A DNA stretch of 64,000 bases from Macrobrachium rosenbergii (taxonomy: Eukaryota > Arthropoda > Malacostraca > Decapoda > Palaemonidae), in contig NC_089749.1 of NCBI RefSeq assembly GCF_040412425.1, positions 32,788,313-32,852,312 on the forward strand, in the 5' to 3' direction. The translations under genes were made by a program, and so were the position numbers. Below the pieces are notes generated by a model that had not been told where the DNA came from, did no database searches, and saw only the letters and a list, made by a program, of their open reading frames with translations. Positions 54,661 through 64,000 of this stretch are shown piece by piece. How positions within the stretch are numbered: position 1 is the first letter of the stretch; the number at the start of each line of letters is the position of its first letter.

Positions 54661-55680
54661 TGTTATCCTCTTGAAGCACTTCAACGTAATTCATGTTCAA
54701 AGACTTTCACTACATTATGACAAACATCACTTATATAATAATTTTATATAAGTGTGGTAACCTCTCTTGACAAGGAATTTGAAGAAAAGGTAAAGCAGGG
54801 AATTTTTAATGCCCTAATTACAGTCTTACCCGGGAGCCAAGACCAGCCAAGCTCTAAGAACCCTGATGTGTGTAATTAAGCCTGCCTTACGTAAGTAGAG
54901 ATAATCGTCTTGAGAGTTTGACAGCCTTTGAAATGCGCGTAATGGAGGGTTGTGACAATTTGACAATTTTTTTCAGCGTTTCGTTTAGTCCTGCGTGCGA
55001 AAGAGGATATAAGCCTAATTAACAAAGTCGTTCAGTGTTATGCAGTTTGCGATAAATAATATCAAAGCATTTCTCTCAGAATTTTACATTATTACTCTTA
55101 TGTTCGCTCATTATTAAGGGGTTCAGAGGTCCCGCATAATTCAAAGGGGATTCTGATCGCCAAAGGAATATAGGTAACTACTGTAGAAAACCACGCTTTC
55201 CATTCCGCAAATTTTTCTCCGAGTAAGTATTTGAAAGGACTTTTGATGGTGAAAAGAAGGATTCCACAATGCAAAATTTTATATTTTTATGAGATTTTCG
55301 GATTTGTTCAAGTACTTTGCGATGAAATTTGACGCTTATGTATTTAAAAGTGGATTTTGTCCGGTGATATTTTTTAAAAAGGATTTTCATAGCTGAAGAA
55401 TTTTACATCAGTTTTTTATAATAGCATTTTTTCCAGGGGCTGGAGTTAATTCCATTATGCTGCAAGGATTTTCAAGGTTTGTGTATTTGGAGAAATTCTT
55501 TTGACTCGCGTACTCCTATGAAAGTGTTCGAAGCTTTAATATTTACTAGAGACTGTTAATAACAGTTTGTTATATAAACATTCGATGACTTTTTGATCTC
55601 CAGTTTATAGTTATTTTGAAGGGCTTCGTAGATTGATCCTAATGCATGTGACTTACTATCTAGAAAAGAATACTGCAGGG
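54661..55680. other. Gene-free stretch, nothing recognised
   Basis: No motif-supported frame. Confidence 0.5.
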
Positions 55681-55829
55681 GTACAACATCACTACCACCA
55701 AAGGGCACCAAAGGGGGTGGGGGTGGGAAGGCCTTCCCTGAAACGCGGCTGAGTCTGTCCTTAGACTTAGTAACTAAATAAACTCTATACGCTCATCATA
55801 CCTTATTTCGGTATGCTTATGGGGGTGGG

Positions 55830-56082
55830 AAGGGGATGACGTAAAAATAACCGAAAACGACATATATTAGTGTCTAATCCATAGTTTTCGAGATCGCTGA
55901 GATGAATTGTGATACTCCCAATGCTCTTTAAGTCGAAGTTCAGCCCCAATGGGAAGGGAGGTGAAAAAGGGTAAAAAATAAAATGTCAAAAATGACAGAT
56001 ATTATTGTCTGATCCATAGTTTTCGAGGTAAGTGAGATGCTTAGTGACAGTCACGATGCCCTTTAAGTCCAAGTTCAGTCCC
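55830..56082. repeat. Diverged direct repeat, unit about 136 bp, two units
   Basis: AATCCATAGTTTTCGAG at about 55876 and ATCCATAGTTTTCGAGG at about 56012, followed by matching GCTCTTTAAGTCGAAGTTCAG and GCCCTTTAAGTCCAAGTTCAG. A related GGTGGGAAGG phrase precedes them. Confidence 0.8.
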
Positions 56083-56108
56083 AGTATGTATGTATGTATG
56101 TATGTATG

Positions 56109-56195
<87 letters not shown>
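56083..56195. repeat. (TATG)n then (TA)n microsatellite
   Basis: TATG from 56083 to 56112, then TA to the LTR edge. Confidence 0.97.
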
Positions 56196-56198
<3 letters not shown>

Positions 56199-57194
56199 AA
56201 TGGCCTTTTTGACCACCACACAATAAAAACTTCCAATTTTTAAACAACAATGTTCATCAAACAGCGACCAAGTCCACAATGTGTGGAATCATACTAAAAA
56301 AATTAATTAATGTGTGCATGAGGATTCAAGGGGGACAAACAAACACTGACAAAAACCACATAATATTCAGTACATAAATCAAAGACTGAAGTAACACCTG
56401 AACCTTTTAATACAACAGTACCAAGAAAACACAAATACCCTTACACTAATAGCAAAAACACGACGCTATTAATGGAAAGAAGGCAACACATCCGTACTTA
56501 CAAAGGGGGCCTAGAAAGTAGAAGGTCAAACAGCAAAAATAACTTAACAGTTGACAAACTAATTAAATAAGTAATTCAGCATTTTAGGTCTCCTCAATAA
56601 GGCAGGAACCAAACTCCAGGTCTGGTGCTATCTCAGGTTGGCTTGGTTTATAGGGCCAAAACAGGCATCAGTAATACCGTAATCGCTGTGGTCACGTTCA
56701 GTTGCAGATAGTGTCGACATTACTGGTTAACAGGGAGGTTCCCCTGGTCATAAACTGAGCCAAAGGCGATGATGGATGTAAAGCAAATCCTCCACATGTA
56801 GCCAAGGACAGAAAAATCAGTAAAGCTTGCGGGAGTCCACAGGGGCAGGTGTTCCCAAGTCAACAGCAGTGGATCAAAGCAGCAGCAAACAATCCAAACG
56901 CCTCAAAGTGATGGCTCAGAAAAACAGACTGCTTTATCCGGTAAGGAAGCACCAGACAGAAACTCTCGAAGGGGCGGGGCAAGGCGTCGTCAGCCGCAAA
57001 AAGAAAAGCAAACCTATTATACTAGATTAACAATCGAAGGGCCTGTGAGAAGAATACTAGAGACCTTAAGAAACTCTGCCCAAATGCCTTAGTACTAATA
57101 TAAGAATAAGAAACTCTGCCCAAATGCCTTAGTACTAATATAAGAATTAAGAAAATCAGTAACTTTGTATACTACTACAAGTAAAGGTCAGCCT

Positions 57195-57197
<3 letters not shown>
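56196..57197 (-). mobile_element. Solo LTR of about 1 kb inserted in a (TA)n tract
   Basis: The edges are TGTAATGGCC at the left and CAGCCTACA at the right (TG...CA), with ATAT directly outside on both sides inside TA tracts. Orientation is set by analogy with 35459-35894, which begins TGTAACG and also sits in TA. A/C-rich on the plus strand, like the other LTRs here. Near the right end a 41-bp unit (GAAACTCTGCCCAAATGCC) is duplicated at 57067-57149. No coding content. Confidence 0.6.
57067..57149. repeat. Tandem duplication of about 41 bp
   Basis: TAAGAAACTCTGCCCAAATG with CCTTAGTACTAATATAAGAA, twice with no visible difference. Confidence 0.95.

Positions 57198-57236
<39 letters not shown>
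57198..57236. repeat. (TA)n microsatellite
   Basis: TA tract between the LTR and the SINE pair. Confidence 0.95.
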
Positions 57237-57241
<5 letters not shown>

Positions 57242-57260
57242 TATCACACCGTGATTTTTA

Positions 57261-57595
57261 TACAATCATGAAACAAATGTCCTTAATATCGAAATCCACG
57301 CTACCTCGGTATATCTCCGTTGGAGAATTGTCGCCGAAGGGAATTTATATAAGTGATAAATGAATTGGAATCGTGGGGACCACGAACCAGCGACGAAAAT
57401 TCAGCGACTCAGTTGAAAACCATTGAGCCATCAATGGCTCAATGGTTTACGTCAACTGGAGTAATAAGGTCAGCGGGTGCGTGTCCCCACGATTCCAATA
57501 TCATCTATCACTTATATAAATTCCCTTCGGCGACAATCTCCAACGGAGATATACCGAGGTAGCGTGGATTTCGATATTATATTTGTAGCTTCATG

Positions 57596-57600
<5 letters not shown>
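57261..57600. mobile_element. Two tRNA-derived SINEs head-to-head (family C), forming a palindrome
   Basis: The axis is near 57432 in CCATTGAGCCATCAATGGCT. From it, each arm reads outward as ATGGCTCAATGGTTT (A-box-like), then a B-box-like region (left arm, minus: GCTGGTTCGTGGTCC), then CCCCACGATTCCAAT. Outward again come TATCACTTATATAAATTCCC, TTCGGCGACAAT, CTCCAACGGAGATATACCGA, GGTAGCGTGGATTTCGATAT and ATCATGA, running into (TA)n on both sides. Arms of about 165 bp are highly similar. A head-to-head pair explains the palindrome better than a single foldback element does. Confidence 0.75.

Positions 57601-57674
<74 letters not shown>
57597..57674. repeat. (TA)n-(TG)n microsatellite
   Basis: TA from the SINE tail to about 57650, then TG. 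Confidence 0.97.
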
Positions 57675-58344
57675 ATGCTTGTATGTGTGTGAAGTTGTGA
57701 GACATGCCATATTCGGCGCATCGTCGTCCTTGCTGTGCAAAAGGTTGACTATCATCATCATGTTTGACATTGTATGTCAGGTTTTCTCTTTTCCTTTTTG
57801 CATTTTAGCTGACTTTCCATGTGATGAACGTTATTATCTTTCCCCTAGGCTCTCCATTGGTCGGCTATGCACCATTTCGTCGAGCGTCTTCACTGATGTA
57901 TGCATTTGATGATGTTTGTAGTTATGCTTGAATAGCTTTCAAGGTTGCTTTTTCATGATTTTGTACTTTTGTGACGATAGAATGTCGATACTAAAAGAAG
58001 TAGTATAATTTACGGAATTAATAGAGACTGATGTTTATGCTGTGTTGTTGTTCAGTTTCTGGTAACAGCGATGCTGTATTATGGTGGTCTATGAATGTGT
58101 CGGGAAAAAATTTCATGAACGCTTATAGAATTTTTCAGGAGTCGATTGACGAAGAACGAGGAAACTTTATATTATTAAAGAATTGAACACATGGACAAGG
58201 AGAACTTCTCATTAGATGGAGAAGTGAATTGGTTTGTTCCTGTAAGTGGATTATTGCCTTAACTTTCTTGAACTGAGACAATGTTAGGTGAAAGGGGTTA
58301 ATACACAGAATTAAGTTATGCTGCTTATTCAGTGGATGTAAGTA

Positions 58345-58350
<6 letters not shown>
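57675..58350. other. Gene-free spacer, nothing recognised
   Basis: The plus frame 57649-57909 starts inside the TG repeat. Confidence 0.45.

Positions 58351-58402
<52 letters not shown>
58351..58402. repeat. (CT)n microsatellite
   Basis: Pure CT run. Confidence 0.97.
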
Positions 58403-58405
<3 letters not shown>

Positions 58406-58614
58406 CATTTCCCGGCATGAAGGTCGAATAGGAAGTTGTCAAGTCTCCGGTACGCTCCAGCGTAATGGTTTCCAAACTTCTGTTTGGGGAATTGAATGAG
58501 CATTTTCACTCGCGTGGTTTCGAAGCTTTGCGTGTGCAAGGGTCTAATCAGGTTGGACTACCTTGAAACTATTTGTTTCTGGAGTTCCGGAGATGTCTTC
58601 TCAGTGTTTCTGCA

Positions 58615-58798
58615 TTAATTTGGGCATGGCGCCTTCTCATCGTTTAAGCTTTTCGAATACACTGGCGAGGCGACAACGGCAACTCTCGCATTGTGGCTGA
58701 GCTCGTGCTGCAGAACTTCGGCCAAATCCTTTCCTCCTGGCATCGCTTCCTCTCGGATACTGAGTACCAGCTTTTCATGTTCTGTTTTTAGTTCTCTG
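58615..58798 (-). CDS. Candidate 3' exon (minus strand), unknown product
   Basis: On the minus strand a run of T (58801-58822) is followed by GCAG, an excellent splice acceptor. The open frame then reads RELKTEHEKLVLSIREEAMP, then GGKDLAEVLQHELSHNARVA, then VVASPVYSKSLNDEKAPCPN, and stops at TAA. Codon choice is normal and the DNA is richer in G and C than its neighbours. The first 35 residues look helical and charged, possibly coiled-coil. An alternative donor-like CCA|GTGTAT lies inside. No family recognised. The caveat is that the T run is also the edge of the adjacent MITE-like copy, so the acceptor may be a poly(A)-type insertion scar. Confidence 0.35.
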
Positions 58799-58822
58799 CA
58801 AAAAAAAAAAAAAAAAAAAAAA

Positions 58823-59158
58823 TGGCTTTGTCTGTCGTTCCGCACTTCTGTCCGTCCTCAAATCTTAAAAAAACTACTGAGGCTAGAGGGCTGCAAATTG
58901 GTATGTTGACCATCCACCCTCCAATCGTCAAACATACCAAATTGCAGTCCTCTAGCCTCTTTAGTTTTTATTTTATTTAATATAAGTTAGTTAGCCGTGA
59001 TCGTTCGTCTGGAACCGCTATAGATGCCAACACACAGGCCACCACCGGGCCATGGCTGAAAGTTTCATGACCCATGGCCGAGAGTTTCAAACAACATTAT
59101 ACGCTGTACAGAAAACTCGCTTGCGCCGAAGAAACTTCGGCGCATTTTTTTATTTGTT
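58823..59158 (+). mobile_element. Foldback/MITE-like element, family M, copy 6
   Basis: Begins at ATGGCTTTGTCTGTCG directly after a 20-nt A run that replaces the usual 5' palindrome. It keeps the GAGGCTAGAGGGCTGC hairpin, the GGCCACCACCGGGCCATGG segment and the terminal GCGCCGAAGAAACTTCGGCGC hairpin. Confidence 0.9.
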
Positions 59159-60251
59159 ATAACCGTGATACCAACTTTCTTGTTGGATTTACTATAGCAT
59201 TTAGGAGTTTATGACACAAATTGTAGCCCAGATTTTTATTCCTAATAACGGAGATCGGCGTAGTCTCAGTTCTTATTGAGGTCAGGAAGATAAATTTACG
59301 CAATTACTGGGTTGGTTACCTTAGGTAAAGGCAAGGGTTCATCTGCCGTATTTTTTAGCGGAGACCTTATTACCTTACCTGGTTCGATAATGAATGCGTA
59401 ATTGACATTCCGTCACCCCCTTTTGTTGTCTAATAACCGGGTCGTGTTTTCGATTATTTTTCTTCTGTAAGTGATATCATTGCTTTAGCTTTTGCAATGC
59501 ATAAGGTTCATTTTAAGAAAATTCAACGAATATTTGCAATAAAAAAAAGTTTTATTTGGTCACTGTTAGTGCAACAAGATTTATTTGCACAACGCATTAT
59601 GGGACGAAACATATCAGCCGGCAGGTTATGACGAACTTCGTTTTTATGCTGAAACTAAGCATTTTTAGTTCAGTTTTGTTGAATGTCGTCGAATAGCCTT
59701 TTCTTTTCCCAGACATGGCTCAGTGTCGATTCATGAAGTCGCAAAGCGTAAACGGGGAAACGCTCACCATAATGGAGGTATTTTTCAGGTGCCAGTCATC
59801 GGTTTTCATTTTTATCCATTTCTTTCGAAAGCGGAGGTTGCAGACAGAATCAAAATGCAAGTCTGTTCGAGCGATATTGCTAACAGGAGCCGATGACTGG
59901 AAAACATTATGATAAAATTTTGATTGGTCACTTACTGGCTGTAGAATAAAAATGTCTGACATATGTCATAAGTGTGTTTCCCAAAAGCCTGGGTTCATTT
60001 TCCTGAAAAACTTTTATTACAGTAATATAGTGGTTCACCAAATTGTAGGTGATAAATAGAGGTTCCTCATTCATAGACATGTTTAAATCTCTCCTCAGGT
60101 TTTCAAGAAACATTTCATGAAGCTAACCACAGCCGTTATAGCACCTTTGCAGATTTTAGTGGTGGTACTTAAGGGTATAAAGTAATGGATAAAGGTTTGT
60201 CACGCAAGAGCAGAATTCCTTTAACAACGTTTGAGAGATTCACCATTTTTC

Positions 60252-60253
<2 letters not shown>
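59159..60253. other. Gene-free stretch, nothing recognised
   Basis: Frames at 59715-59962 on both strands overlap one another and lack motifs. GCCAGTCATCGGTTTTCATT at 59791 and GCCGATGACTGGAAAACAT at 59888 form a weak inverted pair. Confidence 0.45.

Positions 60254-60334
<81 letters not shown>
60254..60334. repeat. (TA)n microsatellite
   Basis: Pure TA, then TACGTATACGTGTGTG. Confidence 0.97.
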
Positions 60335-60335
<1 letters not shown>

Positions 60336-63300
60336 GTATACGTGTGTGTTGTGGTATGGGATTCTACGCACTCACGGTTGTTAACTCCTCAAACCTCCGT
60401 AAGTGGATTTGCTATCGCAACGCTTCTCGAATATCATTATCATCAGAAAACAATAGAAAGGCTCACAGCCTCTCAGCTATAAATATTGTGGACGATTATG
60501 CTCAGTGTTAGAAAACGAGGCCTGATACTTCCTAAGGATGGTGAGAGAATTTCAGTAACAAAATGTGAGATCCCATGACTGGGGATTTCCTTAGATAAAT
60601 ACTGTACTATGCAGTCGTACGTAGGTTAAAGTTAGTGTGAGTTGAGGAGACCCTTTGTGTTTGGAAGTGTTTGGTGTTTGCTTGTATAAGGAACTGAATA
60701 GTTACATAGACAATTCTGCACGTGCACTCTGAGATGGATTGTTTGGGGACAAAATAATCAGTCTTTTCTCATAAAATGGATCTCGAGCGTTGATAGATGA
60801 TTAACAAATTACATATGATGTTTCCCTAACAGTTAGCAGAAAGAAAAATTTCATTCAGTTTGCATCTGTGCTTTCCAGTGTAGTAGAGAAGAGCTACTTG
60901 CTATAGCTTTGTGCCAACGAAATCAGCTGTTCAATTTTCCCAATAAAAAAATGCTTGTTGACTTATCTTTTAGTAATGACTAACGGGAAGCTCATAGAAA
61001 TATCCTGGGACACTCGTAGGTGAGAATGACAAAAAGATTGTGGTTAATTCTCTCACATAGCTTCGTATCTTAAGGTGTATTGTTTAAGAGCATCAGGCAA
61101 TTTTAAGGTAGCTTAAGAGATTTCTTAGCTTGAAATGATTTATCGATTTCAGTGATTAACCAGGTTTTAAGGATCTTCAAATCTAAAAATAGAAAAGTCT
61201 TCATTCCTTATGTGTTTGGTTCACTTTTAAATATTAGCAGACGAGTCTCTGTCGAGGTTTCGTAATTTAAACTTTTTTTTTTTTTTAAGTATAAGAGAGT
61301 AAAATGAAGCTTATCGAAGTGCCGTAAGGTCTCAAAAAGTTGGGTCAAGTCTCGGTAAAGTTTATTTTGTAAGTTGAAGTCTGATTCAATACATGTCGAG
61401 TTCTTTAATGTCATATAGAGTTCCTTTCAGAGTTGTAGACCTTTCACTGCCTTATATCGTTCTTAATGTCGGGATACATAAGGTAGATTATTGAAGTTTC
61501 ATCCTACGGATCCAAACCGCCTAGTACAACCGCCCTCTCTTATCAATCAAAGTTAATTACAATTAGCTAAATAAAATGAATGTTAAAGTACCCCAAATGA
61601 CATGTAGATAATGAAGTTAGGGGCTATTTTTTTTTACCCTTGTTAGTGAAATAACTTGGCATGTCATTGACTTAGTCGACAGACTCAGTGGTTTGCAAAA
61701 AAAAAAAAAAAGTTTATTCTGAAACCTTCCAACTAAAAACCTTAATTTAATCAAATGAAATTAACATTTGATTATTCAGACAGATTAGATTAATAAAGTA
61801 AGGAGTGATGACACATTTAGTATGTCTTCAAAAATGGAATACATACAAATTTGAAGTTTGTTTCACGTCGTGGTAATGAGTTGTTCAGATCCGTAATAAA
61901 CAAAAATATGTTACTGAGCCTGCAAAAGGTCTCATCAAGAAATATGTTATTGAATATGAATGAAATCCGGTTTTGGGGGAAGCATTCTGTTTTTATGATT
62001 TTCTGTTCGTAGTTGGGGTTTCAAAATTCGATGCACGAGTGTGCTATTCAAACTATTAGTAGTTAAATTATTTCCAAATATTTTCAGTTACAAAAATGTC
62101 TCAAAATTGTTAACAGGTTCAAATTCCATGTTTGGTGTCGTGGATTCTCGACCAATTCTATTTGTAATAGCAATTTTTAATTTTTTTCGTGAATAAAAGG
62201 TCTTTGTTTGCGACAAAAAATTAACAATTTTTGATAAGAAAGTCTCTGTATTTTTGCACATTAAATTTTGAATAGAAAACTTTCAAATACTTAAAACGTA
62301 GTTTCTCCATGTCTTGAAAAGCCTTTCTTTATAATGATCAAAACAACAAATATGTTCCCTGAAGCTTAAAAAATTTATATAACATCTAGAGTTAATTAAA
62401 CCTAACTTCTATGAGGAAAAAAAATATTCAAGCATGAAGACCTTTGTAAATTCAAAATATTTTAAAAAACATCTCTTATTCAGACTTTTGTTTTTGTGCC
62501 AAAGCTCACGACATTATAAAGAGACTGACAGGGATGATAATATGCCATGTTTGGAATAGAATTTTCGTGCACGAAGCCCCTAATAATGTGCAGGGATTTT
62601 GCTGAGGAGGAAAATGATGAGTGGAAAGAAAAACCCCTTCTTTTTCACGTCCTCATTATCATTATTTCGTTTTACCTTACTTTCATCTGTTCCTGTGGTT
62701 ATCTTTTTTTTTCAGAATTAGGTTTATTTTTCCTTATTTCGGAGAGAAATTCATTTTTTATGTTTTAGGTCTTAATAAGGAGAATGAATTTGAGAGAGGT
62801 ATGCATGTAGGTCAATATCATTCACTTTTTATATCGTTGGTTAAGTTTTTACATTGGCAATTTGCTTTAAATTCCTAAGATAGACGTGTTCATTATGTAA
62901 AGTATGTTTTACATACTTGTTACCAGATTTTTATTAAGATTTACTTAGAAGGAAGGCATCGCACGCCTATTTAATGAACCAAGCAAAATATGATGGAAAG
63001 ACTGCCCACGTGATTTTTTTCAAACTAAACAAGATTCTTATTTAAATTGGGATAAATATTTAAGATGAATCTAGTTACTAGAGAAACAACTTGATACTGG
63101 TGATCGTCAGTGTTTCAACAATATGTAAACTAATCTACCCATACCATCAAAAATGACGGCAGACCATGGCACTGTTTACTTGACGTATATACTCGTACTG
63201 CCCTGAAGCCCAGACCAACGTATTAACACAGCACCCAGTGGTGACAAAGTTTTTTCCTGGATTGGACGATGGCAAGTCTAAACGTAAAATTTATTATTCG

Positions 63301-63385
63301 TAGAATATCGAAATTCCACAAACAAAACGTACATGGATCTACTTTGCCTTTTCAGATAGAGATTGTGTTTTTGCTGACTTTGCTG

Positions 63386-63386
<1 letters not shown>
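60335..63386. other. Gene-free stretch of about 3 kb, nothing recognised
   Basis: AT-rich, with short A and T homopolymers (61271-61286, 61697-61710). The frames at 62547-62878 overlap each other and are hydrophobic because of T-rich DNA. No mobile element edge seen. Confidence 0.5.

Positions 63387-63471
<85 letters not shown>
63387..63471. repeat. (TA)n microsatellite
   Basis: Pure TA tract. Confidence 0.97.
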
Positions 63472-63474
<3 letters not shown>

Positions 63475-64000
63475 GAGTCGTTTTCACGACATATCCGGAG
63501 AACTCCATTTTAATTGTAAACTTACAACCATGCTCCCTTTACCATTCAATGGATCTTTATTACAATTCTTTTTGTTGTAGAAAGAGCAGATAACTTTGCC
63601 TTCAAATATGAAATATTTTCAGATAGGTTAAGGACAATAAAAAGATGCATAGTCATCAGAATAGCGGCTTATGTAAAATGAGTGAAGATCTTATGAGTAG
63701 AGTCACTATAGAAACATTAATTTACCCGAAGAGCAGAGAGCACTACTGTGCTGAGGTACATTCGCTTTATCTTTTCATTCAGCCATTTATCGCTTGGGTA
63801 TTTTTAGAAGTGGTTTAAGAAGGCAGTTCACATGCAGTGCATATTCATAAGATTTTAATCCTGAACAGAAACGAAATAGAGCTGTAAAAATAAAGTAGCC
63901 ATGGTACCTGAGAGGTGCAGTATAATTGGTAGTAGAGTTTTTGTACCATAAATTATGCACAATTTATATTAAGATTAATATTATTGGTATTCAAGATGCA
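63472..64000. other. Gene-free end of window
   Basis: Nothing recognised. Confidence 0.5.

Noticed and set aside
62547..62878. Hydrophobic ORFs suggesting a membrane protein
   Set aside because: Hydrophobicity follows from T-rich DNA; two overlapping frames, no start or splice context.

Overview
This window looks like AT-rich, repeat-dense nuclear DNA from a decapod crustacean, most likely a caridean (palaemonid-type) shrimp. The evidence is the very many long (TA)n, (TC)n and (TG)n tracts, three tRNA-headed SINE-like families, a foldback family with a very stable internal hairpin, a Penelope-like element, and the lack of any convincing complete gene. The taxon is inferred from general repeat style, not from a marker gene. 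No rRNA gene, CRISPR array or operon was seen, and no functional tRNA gene. The window is best read as intergenic or deep intronic DNA.

Layout. 1-442 is one end of a minus-oriented solo-LTR-like element; its sister copy lies at 43164-44065 in the opposite orientation. 1.7-2.1 kb holds the most codon-like unexplained ORF. 4.15-4.7 kb is a GC-rich patch that ends in a good splice-donor-like site. 8.7-10.3 kb holds two minisatellites with units of about 43/38 and 56 bp. 16.2-17.1 kb holds a dead LINE fragment and a full-length tRNA-derived SINE with 13-bp target duplications. 20.15-21.7 kb is an old diverged array with a unit of roughly 130 bp, hit by a second SINE-like family. At 21.7-22.9 kb a minus-strand SINE flanked by a perfect 18-bp duplication is itself split by a PIF/Harbinger-type element with a TTA duplication and a transposase N-terminal remnant.

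31.9-32.5 kb holds a probable Penelope-type leader with a hammerhead-like motif. 33-36 kb holds an LTR-retrotransposon end (primer binding site plus LTR) and a second, solo LTR sitting inside a (TA)n tract. 44.2-45.6 kb is a 5'-truncated Penelope-like retroelement whose reverse transcriptase end and GIY-YIG nuclease are separated by one in-frame stop. 45.8-46.8 kb and 51.7-52.2 kb are foldback structures. 56.2-57.6 kb is a third LTR in a (TA)n tract, followed by two SINEs arranged head-to-head, each tail running into (TA)n.

Six copies of one foldback/MITE-like family occur at 10.7, 24.3, 29.7, 39.4, 42.0 and 58.8 kb. A theme links these parts: (TA)n tracts repeatedly mark the edges of SINEs, LTRs and Penelope pieces, so they behave as both tails and targets of mobile DNA. 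Two or three short stretches (1.7 kb, 49.8 kb, 58.7 kb minus) could be exons, but none is recognised as a known protein.
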